Counted from the first letter of the stretch, positions 1 to 13,700 are shown. The stretch: 64,000 nt of DNA from Oncomelania hupensis (GCA_036898135.1 CM072512.1:24813424-24877423); one strand, 5' to 3'. Notes: generated by a model from the letters alone, not told the origin. Made by a program: numbers and translations.

Positions 1-1177
1 TCTTATGTATTAATTACTTGTTCTCATGTTATAAATCATGATGTTTTGGCTGTTTTTTTTTGTTTTGTTTTTTTTTTGTTATCTGCAGTGAACAAACAGA
101 GAAAGTATTTAATTATGACATTTTGGGGACAAAAACATTCTTCAATCAAAAGAAATTTTAATTATTTTATACATGTGGTTTATGACTAGTATAGTTATGA
201 CTAAAGTAATAATTTAAAACAAAGAATCTTAATGATGCACATCTTTGCATAGGCTGTCATAAATGATTCATTCAATCAGTCAACAGGCACTGACTTTTCA
301 CTTTGCTTCTTTCTCTTTAATACTTTTTCAAGATTCTGAGCCTCTGCCTGCAGTTCTTTGGCTCTTTTTCTAAGTGCATTCGACTCCAGCAAAAGAGACA
401 TCTTCTTCTCTGCCGCCGCCTCTGCAAGTCTGTCTGCAGACTCCTGCAAGCTGTTATAATCGTCGAAAAGTCTCTGCCTCTTGCTTTTCATGTCGGACAG
501 CTCTGCCTCCTCAGCTTTCCTCTTCTTTGAGATTCTTTGTACCTCCTCGTGCTTCTTCTGGTCATCAAGATACTCTTGATATTTGACTCTTGCAGAGCTG
601 TGTAGCTCAGCATCTCCTTGGACACATGTACATTTTCTGCACCACCGACATCACGAACGGGTTGAATGACAATTCTCCTTGCTTTCAGCATATCCCCCCA
701 CATGATGAACACTTCGCTCCGTGCTTGTTCTTTGGATCTTCTTGTAGCCAAGACCTGTAGAGTTCGTGCTCAAGCCATCGCTTATTAAAATGGCATTTTC
801 CGCTAGGCATCTTGATCTTTGCAACATCAACCCAACTTCATAACCGTGAAGATGAAACCGTGAAGATTCTTTGACTTAGAAAATAACACCGGCAGTTGCC
901 TGGATTGATGAATGGACCACTTCCGACTTCCGGTATAAGCGAAAGTACAAACCGCCGAGTATTTACCAATTTAATTTTATTGTTATTAGTTCGTGATTTG
1001 TTGGTGGTTGTTGTTTTTATTAGTGACTGAAAATTTCTTGTCTTCCTTCTGTCAAAATTCAAGAACTTTCAAGAACTACAGACACATTTGCTGATTTTTA
1101 AGAATTTTCAAGGGTCTTGAAAATGAAAATTATTTTTCCAGTATTTTCAAGAGTATTCAAGTCTTGTACGAACCCTG
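1..1177 (-). mobile_element. hAT-like DNA transposon remnant, 5' end at 1177
   Basis: The minus-strand 5' terminus begins with CAGGGTTCGTAC at 1177, the same terminus as the element at 21477-22531. Inside is a broken transposase-like reading frame (276-810). No matching left terminus is visible, so the element is either truncated or continues past the window edge. It seems to have inserted into a dispersed repeat (1178 onward) whose start is seen complete at about 52055. The stretches 1-275 and 811-1177 hold no other recognisable gene. Confidence 0.6.
276..810 (-). pseudogene. hAT-type transposase relic: zinc-finger start, frameshifts, coiled-coil end
   Basis: A start at 810 reads MPSGKCHFNKRWLEHELY, followed by a CxxC pair, resembling the BED/TTF-like zinc finger that opens many hAT transposases; a stop follows after about 42 codons. 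A second frame (488-751) and a third (276 to about 600) each continue protein-like sequence, so at least two frameshifts separate them. The last part is strongly coiled coil (ISKKRKAEEAEL, then Lys/Glu-rich heptads) and ends at a stop at 276-278. The catalytic core expected between finger and coiled coil is absent, so this is a deleted copy. The family call is from memory of similar invertebrate proteins. Confidence 0.55.
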
Positions 1178-1905
1178 GTGTATATCCATGAGACCTCATA
1201 AATGATCAGTGAATGAATGGCTTCATTTCAAGGTCAAGGTCACAACATCAACAAATGTTAGTCAAAAAAAAATTCACATAATTTCACTTAAAAAAAAAAA
1301 AGTTATTAATATTGAACTTATGATTCTTTTATGAATGATAGATATCAATGAGACGCGCATCCAATGCACATTGGGTCAACCTCACTCCTAGATCAAAGTC
1401 ACTGTAGCTGTCCAAAGTCAATTAGTATAGATACTCTGAAGTCGCCTTGACCTTAACCTATGAGATATAAAGTTCAAATTTGTATTTAGAGATGATAGAT
1501 TAATTTTTTATATATGTTCCGTTTTTGCGTTTAGGCCTAGCAAAAACATACAAAAAATAGGTAATTGTACAGTGGAATGGCTCTATTTAACCCATAGTGT
1601 ACAACAACATTTGGTTATTTGATCATACATGAGCATGAGATGTCACATGAAGGTCAAGGTCATTCCAAGATCACTGTTTTTTTGGCATAATACAACTTTG
1701 GCTAAGTTTATTTGATATTACATGAGTGCATTTGGAGCCAGAGGTCAAGATCATCTCAAGGTCAAGAGCATAGAAAGGTCAAAGTCAGTATTACTTTGCA
1801 TTTTAATGCCACTGTTTCATTTTGTTTGTTTTTCTGGACAGTCATTTTCATGTTAAATGTTACAAGTTCCACAAGGAGCATGTGAGTCATATGGGCTGAG
1901 CTTTG
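1178..1905 (+). repeat. Dispersed repeat R1 rich in AAGGTCAAGGTCA motifs, copy 1
   Basis: The order of segments matches 52055-52790: a start near GTGTATATCCAT, AATGATCAGTGAATGAATG, repeated AAGGTCAAGGTCA blocks, ending near CATGTGAGTCATATGGGC. No protein is encoded. AGGTCA direct repeats recur near 1229, 1651 and 1756. The identity is clear by eye but the exact ends are not. Confidence 0.7.
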
Positions 1906-2206
1906 CCTTTCTAGTTTAGTCTTTTACTGCCCAAAATCAAAACAAACACACAGAAAAACTTCAGGAAACTGGTAATGTCGCAAAACCCAACAAGATAATT
2001 TTACAGTGATGATACACACGTTCTGCATTGAAATTTATAAAACCACCGACAGACTGGCAGAACCTGCATAATCTATGCAGAGTAAAAAAAAAAAACAAGG
2101 CGAAAGAGAAAGAAACTAAGTATTGCATAATCATAAGCATCTGATAAATCCCTCCCTTTTTGTTTTATAAACAGACAAATAAGAAAGGTTAGTTCTTTCA
2201 ACCAAC
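1906..2206. other. WDR90 intron tail, nothing recognised
   Basis: AT-rich sequence between repeat R1 and the last visible WDR90 exon. No coding, RNA or repeat signature was recognised. Confidence 0.5.
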
Positions 2207-2987
2207 CATTTCCAAACTGTCATCAAAGCGCATGCTAGTCACTGCCCCATCCAGCGTCATCTCATCTTCCATGGTCAGCCCTGGAGTGACCGGTGCCCCG
2301 CCTGGCTTCTTCATCTGGCCCATGTTTGTCACTGACCACAAGCGAAGATGACCTCCACTGCCACCGGTCAGCATCTTCCCTTCTCCAGCGCACACACAGT
2401 CTGAAAGGGAAACGGAGCTTTGCTGCAATCATCATGGTGGTATGTGAGCTAAATGTCAGGGTGAAACATCAGGACTGTGGCTCAGTAGAAATGTAACTTG
2501 TTAAAACTTCGCACCCTAACACATAGTCTCATATTTGGCCTGGAGTTGAGCACATTTGACACTGGGTTTGACTGCTATATTAGGGAGTAGCAGAGACAGG
2601 GTAGTAGCGTTTCTAGATGGAACTCGCTTTGGTCCTGTCACATCTACTGTTCTGGCTTTTGTCTTACTAATGGGAATATTAAACTATCCTTTCAAGGGTA
2701 TACAATGTTGAAGAAAACAGAAATTGCTTCAGTAAAAAATTAATGCTCTTTGTCAGCACGCACTGGCAAGTTACAGAAATGTGCTTCATGCTACAAACTT
2801 TGCACCATAGCGTCATATTAACAGGCAGATGCATGAGCATCTTCTTCATAAAAAGCTTAACATGGTCAAAATCCTCCTTCACAAATAGAGTTGCTTTGTG
2901 CACCTTGGATTGAATTAATTTGGAAGACACTATACATTTCCATGTCCTCCTCCTTACTACAGTTCTTCTTTTCTTCTGATAATAATT

Positions 2988-3039
<52 letters not shown>

Positions 3040-3325
3040 AGAATATATAAGGTCTATTGGAAGTTGGTACGGAAAATCCGATGGTATGGCCACGTCACCA
3101 GATCATCAGGCCTTGCAAAGACCATTCTGCAAGGCACAGTGCAAGGAGGTAGAAGAAGAGGGAGACCGAAAAAGAGGTGGGAGGACAACATTCGAGAAAG
3201 GACTGGTTTGACACTGAGCGAAGCCATCAGGGCTGCTGAGGACAGAGAAAGATGGAGTATGCTGGTTAGGCGATCATCTGTGGTGCCCCTACGACCTCCG
3301 AGTTACAGGACAGGATAGGATAGGG

Positions 3326-3371
<46 letters not shown>

Positions 3372-6300
3372 CAATTTCGCTGTTGTCAGCATCCCAGTGC
3401 AAGTAACAGGAATTGTGCCTGGTGTCCCATGCTGACACTTTGCCGTTCGATGCTGTCACAAACAGCGTACTGTCACCCGCATATTCGAGAGAAGTGAATG
3501 CCACTTCCTGCACACAATAAAAATATTTTTATGACAAATAAAACTTTAAAACTTCCCCATTAAGCCAAAAAACACAGTAACTCCAAAATTTCACTTTTTT
3601 GTATTTTTGCATTTTTTGCTTTCTCATGTAATGGCCCACCATAGGGCACAATATGAAGTTGGTACTATTAATAGTTTTTGAGATATTTCATAATATTTAC
3701 ATCTGGACTACTCTAGAAAAAGCAGCCAAAAAGTAGTATTGATAGACAAAAAAAAAAAGGAGCCAAAACAGTATCTCACACAAGTTTTGGGTTTCAATTA
3801 AATGGATTCTAGTTAGAGTGCTTGAGGTGTCCATAACTGTTTCCTTTCTTCCCAAAGTACTGTGAAAGAGATATTTGTATGGCAAAAATGACGCATACAA
3901 ACATAATCAAACATTTCTTTTTTGCTGATGTCATTATTACTATGACTTAATAAATACGTCAGGAAGCATTCTGATGTGTTTATCCAGGTCATATTCATAG
4001 ATACAGCGTCATAAAGAAGGATTGACATCAGCAAATAAGAAATGTATGATTATGTGTGTATGCGTCATATTTTTCCATTTTTTTGTCTCTTCCCTTTTTT
4101 GTCGAAACAGAATATTTTGGTGGCTGATCATAGGGTGGATAGAATTGCACTGTTCATGATCTATCCAATGGTATAAGGCACAATATATATATAAGATCTC
4201 ACTTTCATGACGTAAAATAAAACAAAAAAAGCAAGTTTTCTCAAAAGCGTCATTTTTGGATTTACTGGGCTTTCAAGGGCAGAAAAGGCCCCCAATTCAA
4301 AAGCTTTGTTTTCTTTTGACACAAATTGGTTTACCCTAAAATTCACATTGCTTTTACACTAAACAATGATACAGTTTTACATTAAACAATGATAATGCTC
4401 AAACCAACCGCTAAAGTTCGAATTTTCAATTTCGGTTCTGACAGGGAGTTATTTCCCCTGGTTTTAACAGTACAGCTGTGTGACCTTTGACCCTATTTCT
4501 GAGTGAACCACACAACTTGGAGTGTGTGTCTATGGAGTCGGGGGAGGAAGGGAGGGGGAGGTGTAGGGTCTATTTTATCAGCCTAAATCAAAAAACCTTA
4601 CTAGCAATTGTTTTTACGGGTTCTGTCTCTTGCCAGCTTTGGTAGCTGCTATTTTTAGCTCCAGAATGTTGACTGGCTAGCCAACGGCTGTTGCTATTAA
4701 TAGGCACAAAATCTACGGACTTTATTCATTAACAAAATAAATAAACTTTGGAAAGAGTTATTTTTTGTTTTAAGCTTTATTTTCAGTGAGGCAACACTCG
4801 CTGTGAATGTTATAAGGACCTGACAAAAGTTTAATAACTAAAAATGTGTATTACAAGCTAATGCTCAAATAAACACTAACAGTATGCACATGAAAACAAA
4901 TTAAAGACCATTGCAAAAAGGAGGTTATCACCTTTAAAAAAAAAATGTGTACATCATATACACAATTTTCGATACATTAATTTATGATATATAACATTTT
5001 CTCAAAATAAATTTTCATCTCAATAAAATTTCTGTCGCTAATAGTTTTGTAACAGAAAACCAATCTGTCCTCTCAATTGAAAACAATATCTTTTCTATGT
5101 ACTTGCAATTGCATTATTGCCACAATTGAAATCCACAGGACCTATTGATTCAACCTCTTTTCTGAATAAACAGAAAAACCGAAAATAAGACGAACAATAG
5201 AAACCAACTTACATATCTGTCTGAGGTACTCACTACCTACACTACAACTCGTTCTTTGCGCTCATCAGATGAAAAACTTTTGAAAACGCCCAAACGTCGG
5301 CTTAAAACGATTGGCGAGCGGTCTTTTAGTTTTCAAGCACCCAAGGTTTGGAATGCGCTGCCTGCCGGTTTAAGACATTGTACAGACCATGTTTCCTTCA
5401 AGAGCTGCTTAAAAATGCACTTGTTCCGCAAGGCGTTTTCTGTGTAAATAGTAAGAACATTAATAATACTTTCTGAATGATGCTGGACATGATGTAGTGC
5501 GAATGTTGTGATGATGCGTACGAGTGTGCAAGCACACTGAGTTGTTATTCTAATGAAAAATTCGCTGTATAAATGCAATATATTATTATTATTATTATTA
5601 TTATTACATCATCTCCATTGGATTTCAACACTTCATCAGGAACGTCAGCTTCATGAAGAGAGAGCTGCAAATCCTCTGCCGTTTCATCCAGCAGCCAGAA
5701 ACACAGCGACCCGTTGTCCCCTACAGTGGCAAACTCATTGACGGTGTAAGGATCCCAGCGGATAGAATGGATCGGAAAGTCTGCTTTCACCCAGGTGGCA
5801 ATGGAAAAGTCACTGGTTTTCCACACAACAATTTCACTGTTGTGGTAGTCCCCTGGTAAAAAGTAGAAAGCAATGATTATACCACACTACTTCTAGTATA
5901 ATAACTAAGTATGCAGTACAGATGCTGACATAGTTCAAATTTGTCAATTTCCTTCTTTGCCCATTCCATGCTGTTCTCCTTAGAGCTTGTTCATCTACTG
6001 ACATTGTGTATGCTTGCAAAATGAGACCTATAATGTGATTATTACTATTACCGACCAGATCCTATTATGAAATGCATGACACACTTAGATGAAGTGTTGA
6101 TGATGTAACAAGACAGAATAAAATGGTTCAATAACGGTGATTCGTGTTTTTAATTCTCTTCACAAGTATGTCCACATTCATAACCAAGACCCATCAAAAA
6201 AGACCTGTAGTTTACTTCACTCAGCAGAAGTAGATTTAACTTCCATATTTATGATGGACAAAATAGCTATGTCTATACATTGGCTCTGAAGTAGGCCTCC

Positions 6301-7747
6301 TACAAAACATCTGGTGATTTAGTAAATACAACTGTTTAGGTAAAAGATGTTTTCTCAGGTTGCTCTGGTTTCCTACCTTCCTTTAATAACGGAATTGGAT
6401 GCAGTCGATCTAAAATTTCCAACATAAAAATTCTAGTCCCGTTCTGTTTTCTAAATAGAGATCTTCCTGCCTTTACACCACATGTTTACGTGATGAATCT
6501 GTGTATGTAAAAGTGTATGTAAGATGTGAGCACATATGCTGGATGCAGCTTGTCTTGTTTTGAGTCTGATTTACGAAAAATGTGAGCATAGAGCATCCAT
6601 TATTATTATTATTGTTGTTGTATGCACTTTGTAGTGGTTAGTGAAACAAATAGCTAGTCTGACATGCTTACCAATACTGATTAGATAGGCATCGTCTCTG
6701 GAGTACGCTAAACACTGCACACAGTGTTGATGGTGGGTGAGCGTTTTCTTGCACACATTGACTGACAGGTCCCAAATCCATATTTGACACTGGCTATTCT
6801 CCCTGAACACCCCACAGGCAGATGCTAGCACCTAAATGGACCAAAGTCATTAGGAGTGTTTACGTAAAAATAAGAAGCAGGCATTCATATTCTGTCAACA
6901 GGAAAGCCACAAAGAAAGAATCTGTCGATCCAAACTACAAAATATGTACTATCAACCAAGGTGTTTGAGTTTGTAGTTAAACAGTACAGCATGGTACAAA
7001 CAACTGATTTAATTTGCAGCTGAAAATGTAATTAAACCATTTGAGGCATGTTGATTTAACAAAGGGAAATGCCAAGCCAGAGCATCTTTGCTTTGGTCTA
7101 CAACTTCAGACATCAGGTATTCAGGGAATGGAGTCTGCAGCTTCTTTTAATGTACATTGGAGGAAAAAAATCAAAGATGGAAGAAACAAATTGTTAACTT
7201 ACCTTATGGTCATTCTGGACTGCTATAGTAGATATCTCTTCCGGTTGGCCTAAGAAGAGAAAGAAAAGGAATATTTACGCCTTATCTTTATCGCAGGAAT
7301 CCACTCACTATAAATACAAAAGAAATGGAAAGGAATCATTAGCCTACTGCTGCAAAAGTAGAGCTTCACACTTGGCATCTCCAAGTCACACATTTTACCC
7401 ACCGACAAGATGAGTCTGCTTCCCTGTGCTGAGATCCTCAAGAACCAGAATGCTGCCACTGGAGTAGGCAAATAAACCTGAAACACCACAAAAACAACCC
7501 TATTGAATGTTGGATACATATAAATCTTTTATACTGAAATAACACAAAGGTTACATAAACAGTTTTTCCACCCAATACACCACTCTAACTATATATGCAA
7601 CCCCAAAAGTCATGCAATTAGTTATGAGAAAGCAAAGACCACACCTGTATTAGGACACCAGATCATGTTGTCTCGACCATTACCGCCATAACCAACTACA
7701 CTCGCCAGGCTTAAGCCAGCTTGGTTAGGAGGTGCTGTGTACCTTCT
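2207..7747 (-). CDS. WDR90: WDR90 exons 27-33: third WD40 block, incomplete
   Basis: Exons 7747-7645, 7477-7403, 7249-7203, 6831-6672, 5852-5608, 3507-3372 and 2400-2207. Blade signatures are [53 protein letters not shown] and HLRLWSVTN. The donors of exons 31 and 32 run straight into (ATT)n-type tails of antisense LINE fragments. Exon 33 is placed to end at 2207 after DDSLEM because vertebrate proteins continue with Gly there; its donor GTTGGT is weak, and reading on would stop three codons later. Further exons are expected left of the window. Confidence 0.88.
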
Positions 7748-10700
7748 CTGAAAAAAACACACAAAACAAACAAAGCTGAACAGACAATCCAATTATTCTA
7801 CAAATGCAGCAAACAATAGTTTGGTCAATTCAAGGAATTCTGTGAACAAGTGCAAAGGGAATTATGTGGTTCCTTTGCCTTGTTAGGTGTGTACTGCATC
7901 ACAAAATCAGTTAGCTGCATTAACCAAACCTGAAACAACTACCTGCTTTATACTGACACTTCCAGTGAAAACCTGAAAACCAGCCTCATTTCCATGACTA
8001 TAACATCTTTCTTCTTCATCTTCAACTGAACATATTGCAATAGCATGAACAACCTTGTGAAACCCAAATGTTCAAAATCAATACCAATACCAGTGCACAC
8101 TTGTGATATTTCACAGATTAAAGTTATTATGTCCCACCGCAGTAGCTCAAGTGGTACAGCGTTCGCCTGGCACACCGATGACCCAGGTTCGAATCCCGTG
8201 GTGGGCGATATAAAAAGTGGCCATTTTCACTGTCCATTTTAGCAGTATGATTGCTCTGGTGGTTTAGTGTTGATTCAAGTCCCTACCCCTTGTTCCCTGG
8301 GATGGTTATCCCCGTCTGCCATATCGTCAATGGTGGGTGTAGACGTCAAACCCCAATGTTCGTTCATTCAAAGCTATTATACCTGTGCAACAGGGTAGGT
8401 CTTCTCTCGTGCAGCATAGTGTTTCAAACAAGTGGGCTTCACGGCATCCCCACTATTGCTGACCACTATCTTCTTCCTCTTCTTCTTCTCTCTCAGTTTA
8501 CTGGCTCTGGTTTGAGGCTTGGGCTGATGAGGCGAGCGTTTGATAAACAAAGCTGGACCAGCTGCACCATCATCTTTGATTTGCATGTCCCTAATGTGGT
8601 CAAACTGCAAGAAGGAAGAAATGTCAATACACAAGCACACAAAGTAGATAAATGCACAAGTAAAATCTGAAACTAAATATGGTAAAAGAAAGCAAATTAT
8701 AATGACAGGCTAGCTTCACTGATAACAACTTGACTTATGTTGCCAAAATGACCAAACTGCAAGAGTGTAGACAAGACACACAAATATGCAAAGCAAACAA
8801 ATAAATGAGAAGATAAATGCAAAGACAATAAGTCTGAAATCAAAGAAACTCAGCAAGATGGTAGCTGCAGTTGACAGCTATAGTCAACAGTAAATATGAT
8901 CTCTATTATCCTCATCAGTTTTCTCTCTTTCTTCTACATACTGTTTTTCGATGTCAGACACGAACAGGTGCTCACAATGAAAATCAAAACAAAGTAAGCA
9001 AAGGACAGGGATAAGAAAATGGGATTCCCTCACCCCAGCACCCTCTGGTAGGGAAAATTCATCTGACAACTGATGTTTGAAAACCTATCAGTGTGACGAG
9101 TAATATGTGTGCTCTTAAATGCTTGTCTGTCTAGAAGGCAAATGGCTGATAGCCTATGATGCCATTACTACTATACTATACTATACTATACTATACTATA
9201 CTATACTATACTATACTATACTATACTATACTATATTATACTATACTATAACTATACTACACTACGCTACACTACACGCTACGCTACATTACACTACACT
9301 ACACTACACTACACTACACTACACTACACTACACTACACTAAGAGGGATTCGAACTCACCAACTGATTTTCTTCCTTTTTATTACCATCTCCCAGCGGCT
9401 GGCGAATCCCTTGAGGAGTTTCTGGTCTTTGCTGGGCCATATCTTCCTTAGTCAATGATGCTGGGGTAGCAACAGGTTCTGACACCAATGTGTCTGTGTC
9501 GAAATCATCTAAAAATGACAAACCAACAAAAAGTGTATCATCTATAGCTATGACGATGATGATGATGGCATTGATGATGATGATGATGATGATGATAATG
9601 ATGATGATGATAATGATGATGATGAAGAAAACTTGTACATCGCCAATTCCTACAAAAAAGTTTACTCTAAACGTGCATCAACATCTATTAGGGGAAAGGA
9701 GTGCTACTGTAAATTGAATAATAAAATGTTACTTTAAAGGCAGCAAACAGTGTTTCTTTATCATACAGACCCACACAACTGCTTACCCTCATCGTGAATA
9801 GAACTGAGATCCTCCACCCTGGTTGAAGGAAAACCAGAAGTCATGGTAGGGCGCGGTACTGTGCTACGGGGGAACTCAGGGAAAGAGTGGTTCATTGAAA
9901 AAGGCCCAGGAACAAAGTGGTCATCTTGAAAAGAACAAAAAAAGACAAATGTACAAAACAATAATATTTTGAGATCAATAAATAAAAGACAGAAACATAC
10001 AAGTTAAAAAATAAATTTAACTCATTGGAGGCAGAACTTTTTTGCCATGTTTTTTTCCTGAAAACGCACTAATTAAGCGGTACCTATAAAGTGCGAAAAG
10101 ACAACTAAAGACAACTAAAGACAGCTAAAGACAACTAAAGACAGCTAAAGACAACTAAAGACAGCTAAAGACTACTAAAGACACCTAAAGACAACTAAAG
10201 ACAAAGGGCGAAAAGACAACTAAAGACAACTAAAGACAGCTAAAGACTACTTAAGACAACTAAAGACAACTGAAGACGGCTAAAGACACCAGGGGTAGAA
10301 ATTTTAGAGGGTATACAAGGCTACAAACAACTTAAAGAGCCCCAAAACACCTGCCATCTTTGAAAGACATTGGCTATGGCAGAAATTTGTTGCCGCGTAG
10401 AAAGTACAACGGATTTAAAAAAATAACAATAATATTTTTCAAGTATATTATATAAGATAATTGATTTAGATACAAAGTGAAAGCTGTTCTGGGTGATTGT
10501 GTAGTCGGATTTAATGAAAATGCAATGCACGATTCGAAACTGAGGCTATTGTTATTTATAGGGTTAGGGTTAGTTGTCTATACATAGGTGTCTTTAGCCG
10601 TCTTTAGTTGTCTTTAGCCGTCTTTAGTTGTCTTTAGCCGTCTTTAGTTATCTTTAGTTGTCTTTTCGCTTGTCTTTAGTAGTCTTTAGCTGTCTTTAGT

Positions 10701-13700
10701 TGTCTTTAGTTGTCTTTAGCTGTCTTTAGTTGTCATAGTTGTCTTTAGCCGTCTTTAGTTGTCTTTAGCCGTCTTTAGTTGTCTTTAGTTGTCTTTTCGC
10801 CCTTTATAGGTACCGGTCTTTAGTTGTCTTTAGTTGTCTTTAGTTGTCTTTAGTAGTCTTTAGCTGTCTTTAGTTGTCTTTAGTTGTCTTTAGCTGTCTT
10901 TAGTTGTCTTTAGTTGTCTTTTCGCACTTTATAGGTACCCCTAATTAAGTGTATTTTTGACAATTCAACCGCTCAATACATTATATAAAAGATAATATAG
11001 AAAAACTATACCTTTTATTAAAAATCATAGCATGTTCTTATAAGAAATAAACAATAGAAAATACACATATTCACCTTTTGTAAGAAAATAGCACTCAAGT
11101 ATCTACACTGTACTCGAAAATCCAAAATGTTGCTTTATATCCAGAATATATTATACATGCACCACAAAACATGTCAGTTTTGCACTAATGATACAAAATA
11201 AATTCAGAATATATTTCAAAATGTATATTAAAGATTCTTGCAGATCAGTACATATAAAATTGTCATATTAGAATTGGATGGCATTTTGGAATTGAGGTAA
11301 AACACGTGCGTCATATGTACCCATACAAATTACTCCCACAGCAAAAATACTCAGTTTTACAGTTAAATACTAGATTTTACAGTTATAGGGAGGTAACAAA
11401 CCAATTAAGAATTATTAGCCTTGCTCCAAATCGTACTCTCCATTTTGTAGTTAGGTTGCTTATAACGAACACTACCAATCTTCCTAAGATGTGCTCCGCT
11501 GGCAACCATACAAACGATTCGCGCATCATGTGACACTCATCGCTGGCAATGAGTTAATTACCTATAAAATTAAACACTACATTGCAATAAAATTTTCACA
11601 GAACAATTCTATTAAAATGCACATAACAACCAGATTCTGATGAAAATATTATTCAAAATGTACATAACAATAACATGTTATTAATGTCCAGTCCAACCGA
11701 CTGCCATACTTTGGTTTCGTTTCACAATGGTAACACTTCACAGCAGAGCATACAAAACGTACATTTCTTTGTTCATAGTTTTGGGACAATGTTTTATTTT
11801 ATATCTTTTTCTTCTTAGCTTGCAGATTTGCTTATTTAAATAACTTACCAGCTTCTTCTGGTGACAGCATTCTTCCCCTGAAAAGCAAAATAATATAAAC
11901 ATTGAATAGTCAAATTATTTCAATAAGAAAATGTCATGAATAATAAAATAATTGACAAAAGAAAACACAGTGTACGATCAAAATTTACAGCCACAAAACG
12001 TCTGTGAATTACGAAGAAGTTCAGTAATAAATACACTTCTTCAAACAGCTATGCTGTTAAAACATTTTGTCAGTTGTATTTTTTTTCACATTCTTTTCAC
12101 ATACAGAGATTATTTCCAGTCTACCCAAATGATGCATCATTAAAAATGTTGTATCATACATCATCAATTTGATTCCTACATTCACGACAAAATACTGACA
12201 AGGTAAATAATCCAAGAGTAAATCAAAGCACCTTTCAAAGAAACTGTCATCTCCAAAACCAAGAGAGGTATTATCATATGACAACAAGCAAACAAGTAGC
12301 TTACACTACAGGTGGTGTTAGTGGTCTCATAGCCAAGTTGTCCCAAATGTAAATAGCACCACCAGTGGAGATGATGTTCTGAGAGTCAGGTGTATACAAA
12401 ACCTTGCTCACTGCTTCCGAGTGACCTATGAACACCTGATGGAAAATAGCGCACCAGTAGAAGACATTTTTACTGGACAATCAAAAACTATAATAAGTTA
12501 GCACCATTTATACTACCCCATCCTGCTTTGTAGGCAAATTCATCGGACTACCGATGACTGAAAGTTGAATCTTGTGATAGGTGTGTCCTTGATGTATGAT
12601 TATAATGAGAGGGCAAAAGGCTGACAGCTTACGATGCTATCATAACTGCACTATACTCAACATAAATTAGATAAGAGAAAGAAAAAGTGCAAAAGAAATA
12701 TAAATAATGCACTAAAACTTTTCACTCACTTGAAAGTTGATGTCAAGCTTCATGGTGTAGTCCCAAACCTTGAGCACCTTATCGCCGGCTGTCACCAGAT
12801 GCTTGCCATCCTGGGACACCACCAGGCAGTTGCAGCCATGTCGGTGAATGTTTGTCACCTATGTGAACGTCATATATCAGAAATATAGGGTGAGCTGCAA
12901 TAACATTGTTTTGTCTTCTAAGGGTAAAAAATACAGGCTGCCAAGCCCTTTAAAGATCACCTTTCTTAGTCATAACTACACTTTGGGTTTAATCAGAAGG
13001 ATAATTTACAGCCATGAACAACTTCGTATGACCACGATGCATTCTTACCTCGGCCACCATGCGTCCAGCGCTATCCAGCTTGATGAGGCGGTTGTTGTGT
13101 GTGGTGACAAGCAGTTGGTCGATGCTAGAAGGGGTGAAGGTCAAGTGTACTGCCGTATCTACTTCATCACCAGAACTCAGTGATGTCACATCAATTCTCA
13201 GCAACTGTGTCAACATGTTACGTTCAATAGGTTTAAGCACAGTCTGCAACTGGGAGGAAGATAAAGTAAAAGGGAAAAGAAAAGAGAAAGAGAGGCAGGA
13301 AATGTGAAATCATGGACACTGCACTACCAACACACATATATTTCCATGTTGCACCTACCTCACTCAAATAGCGAGCATCCAGGATGGTGACTGTATAGTC
13401 AGACGGACCAACAAACGCCAGTTTACGACCGCATGGCGACACCGCTAAGGCGTCAGGGGCAAAGGTCGTCCCTCTGGCCACTATGTTTTGCAAGACCCGG
13501 ATGACTTTGTAGGTGCTGTCAGAGGCTGCATAAGCTGCCAGCGACCCTAGCGAGCAGCAGCTGTACAGATATTCTGCATTGGGGGAGTAGGCAACCCCAG
13601 TCACAGAACCTCTGTGTTGCCTGTGTTACAAAAGATGGAATTGACAATTGACAACTGACATCCATTTTCATGTGCTATAAGCCAATGACCCATCATACTG

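Noticed and set aside
8131..8210. Possible tRNA gene
   Set aside because: Boxes A and B belong to a SINE with a long body and flanking target duplication.
10077..10940. CRISPR-like array of short repeats
   Set aside because: Units are contiguous 10-mers without spacers, inverted between arms, in a eukaryotic intron with transposon ends.
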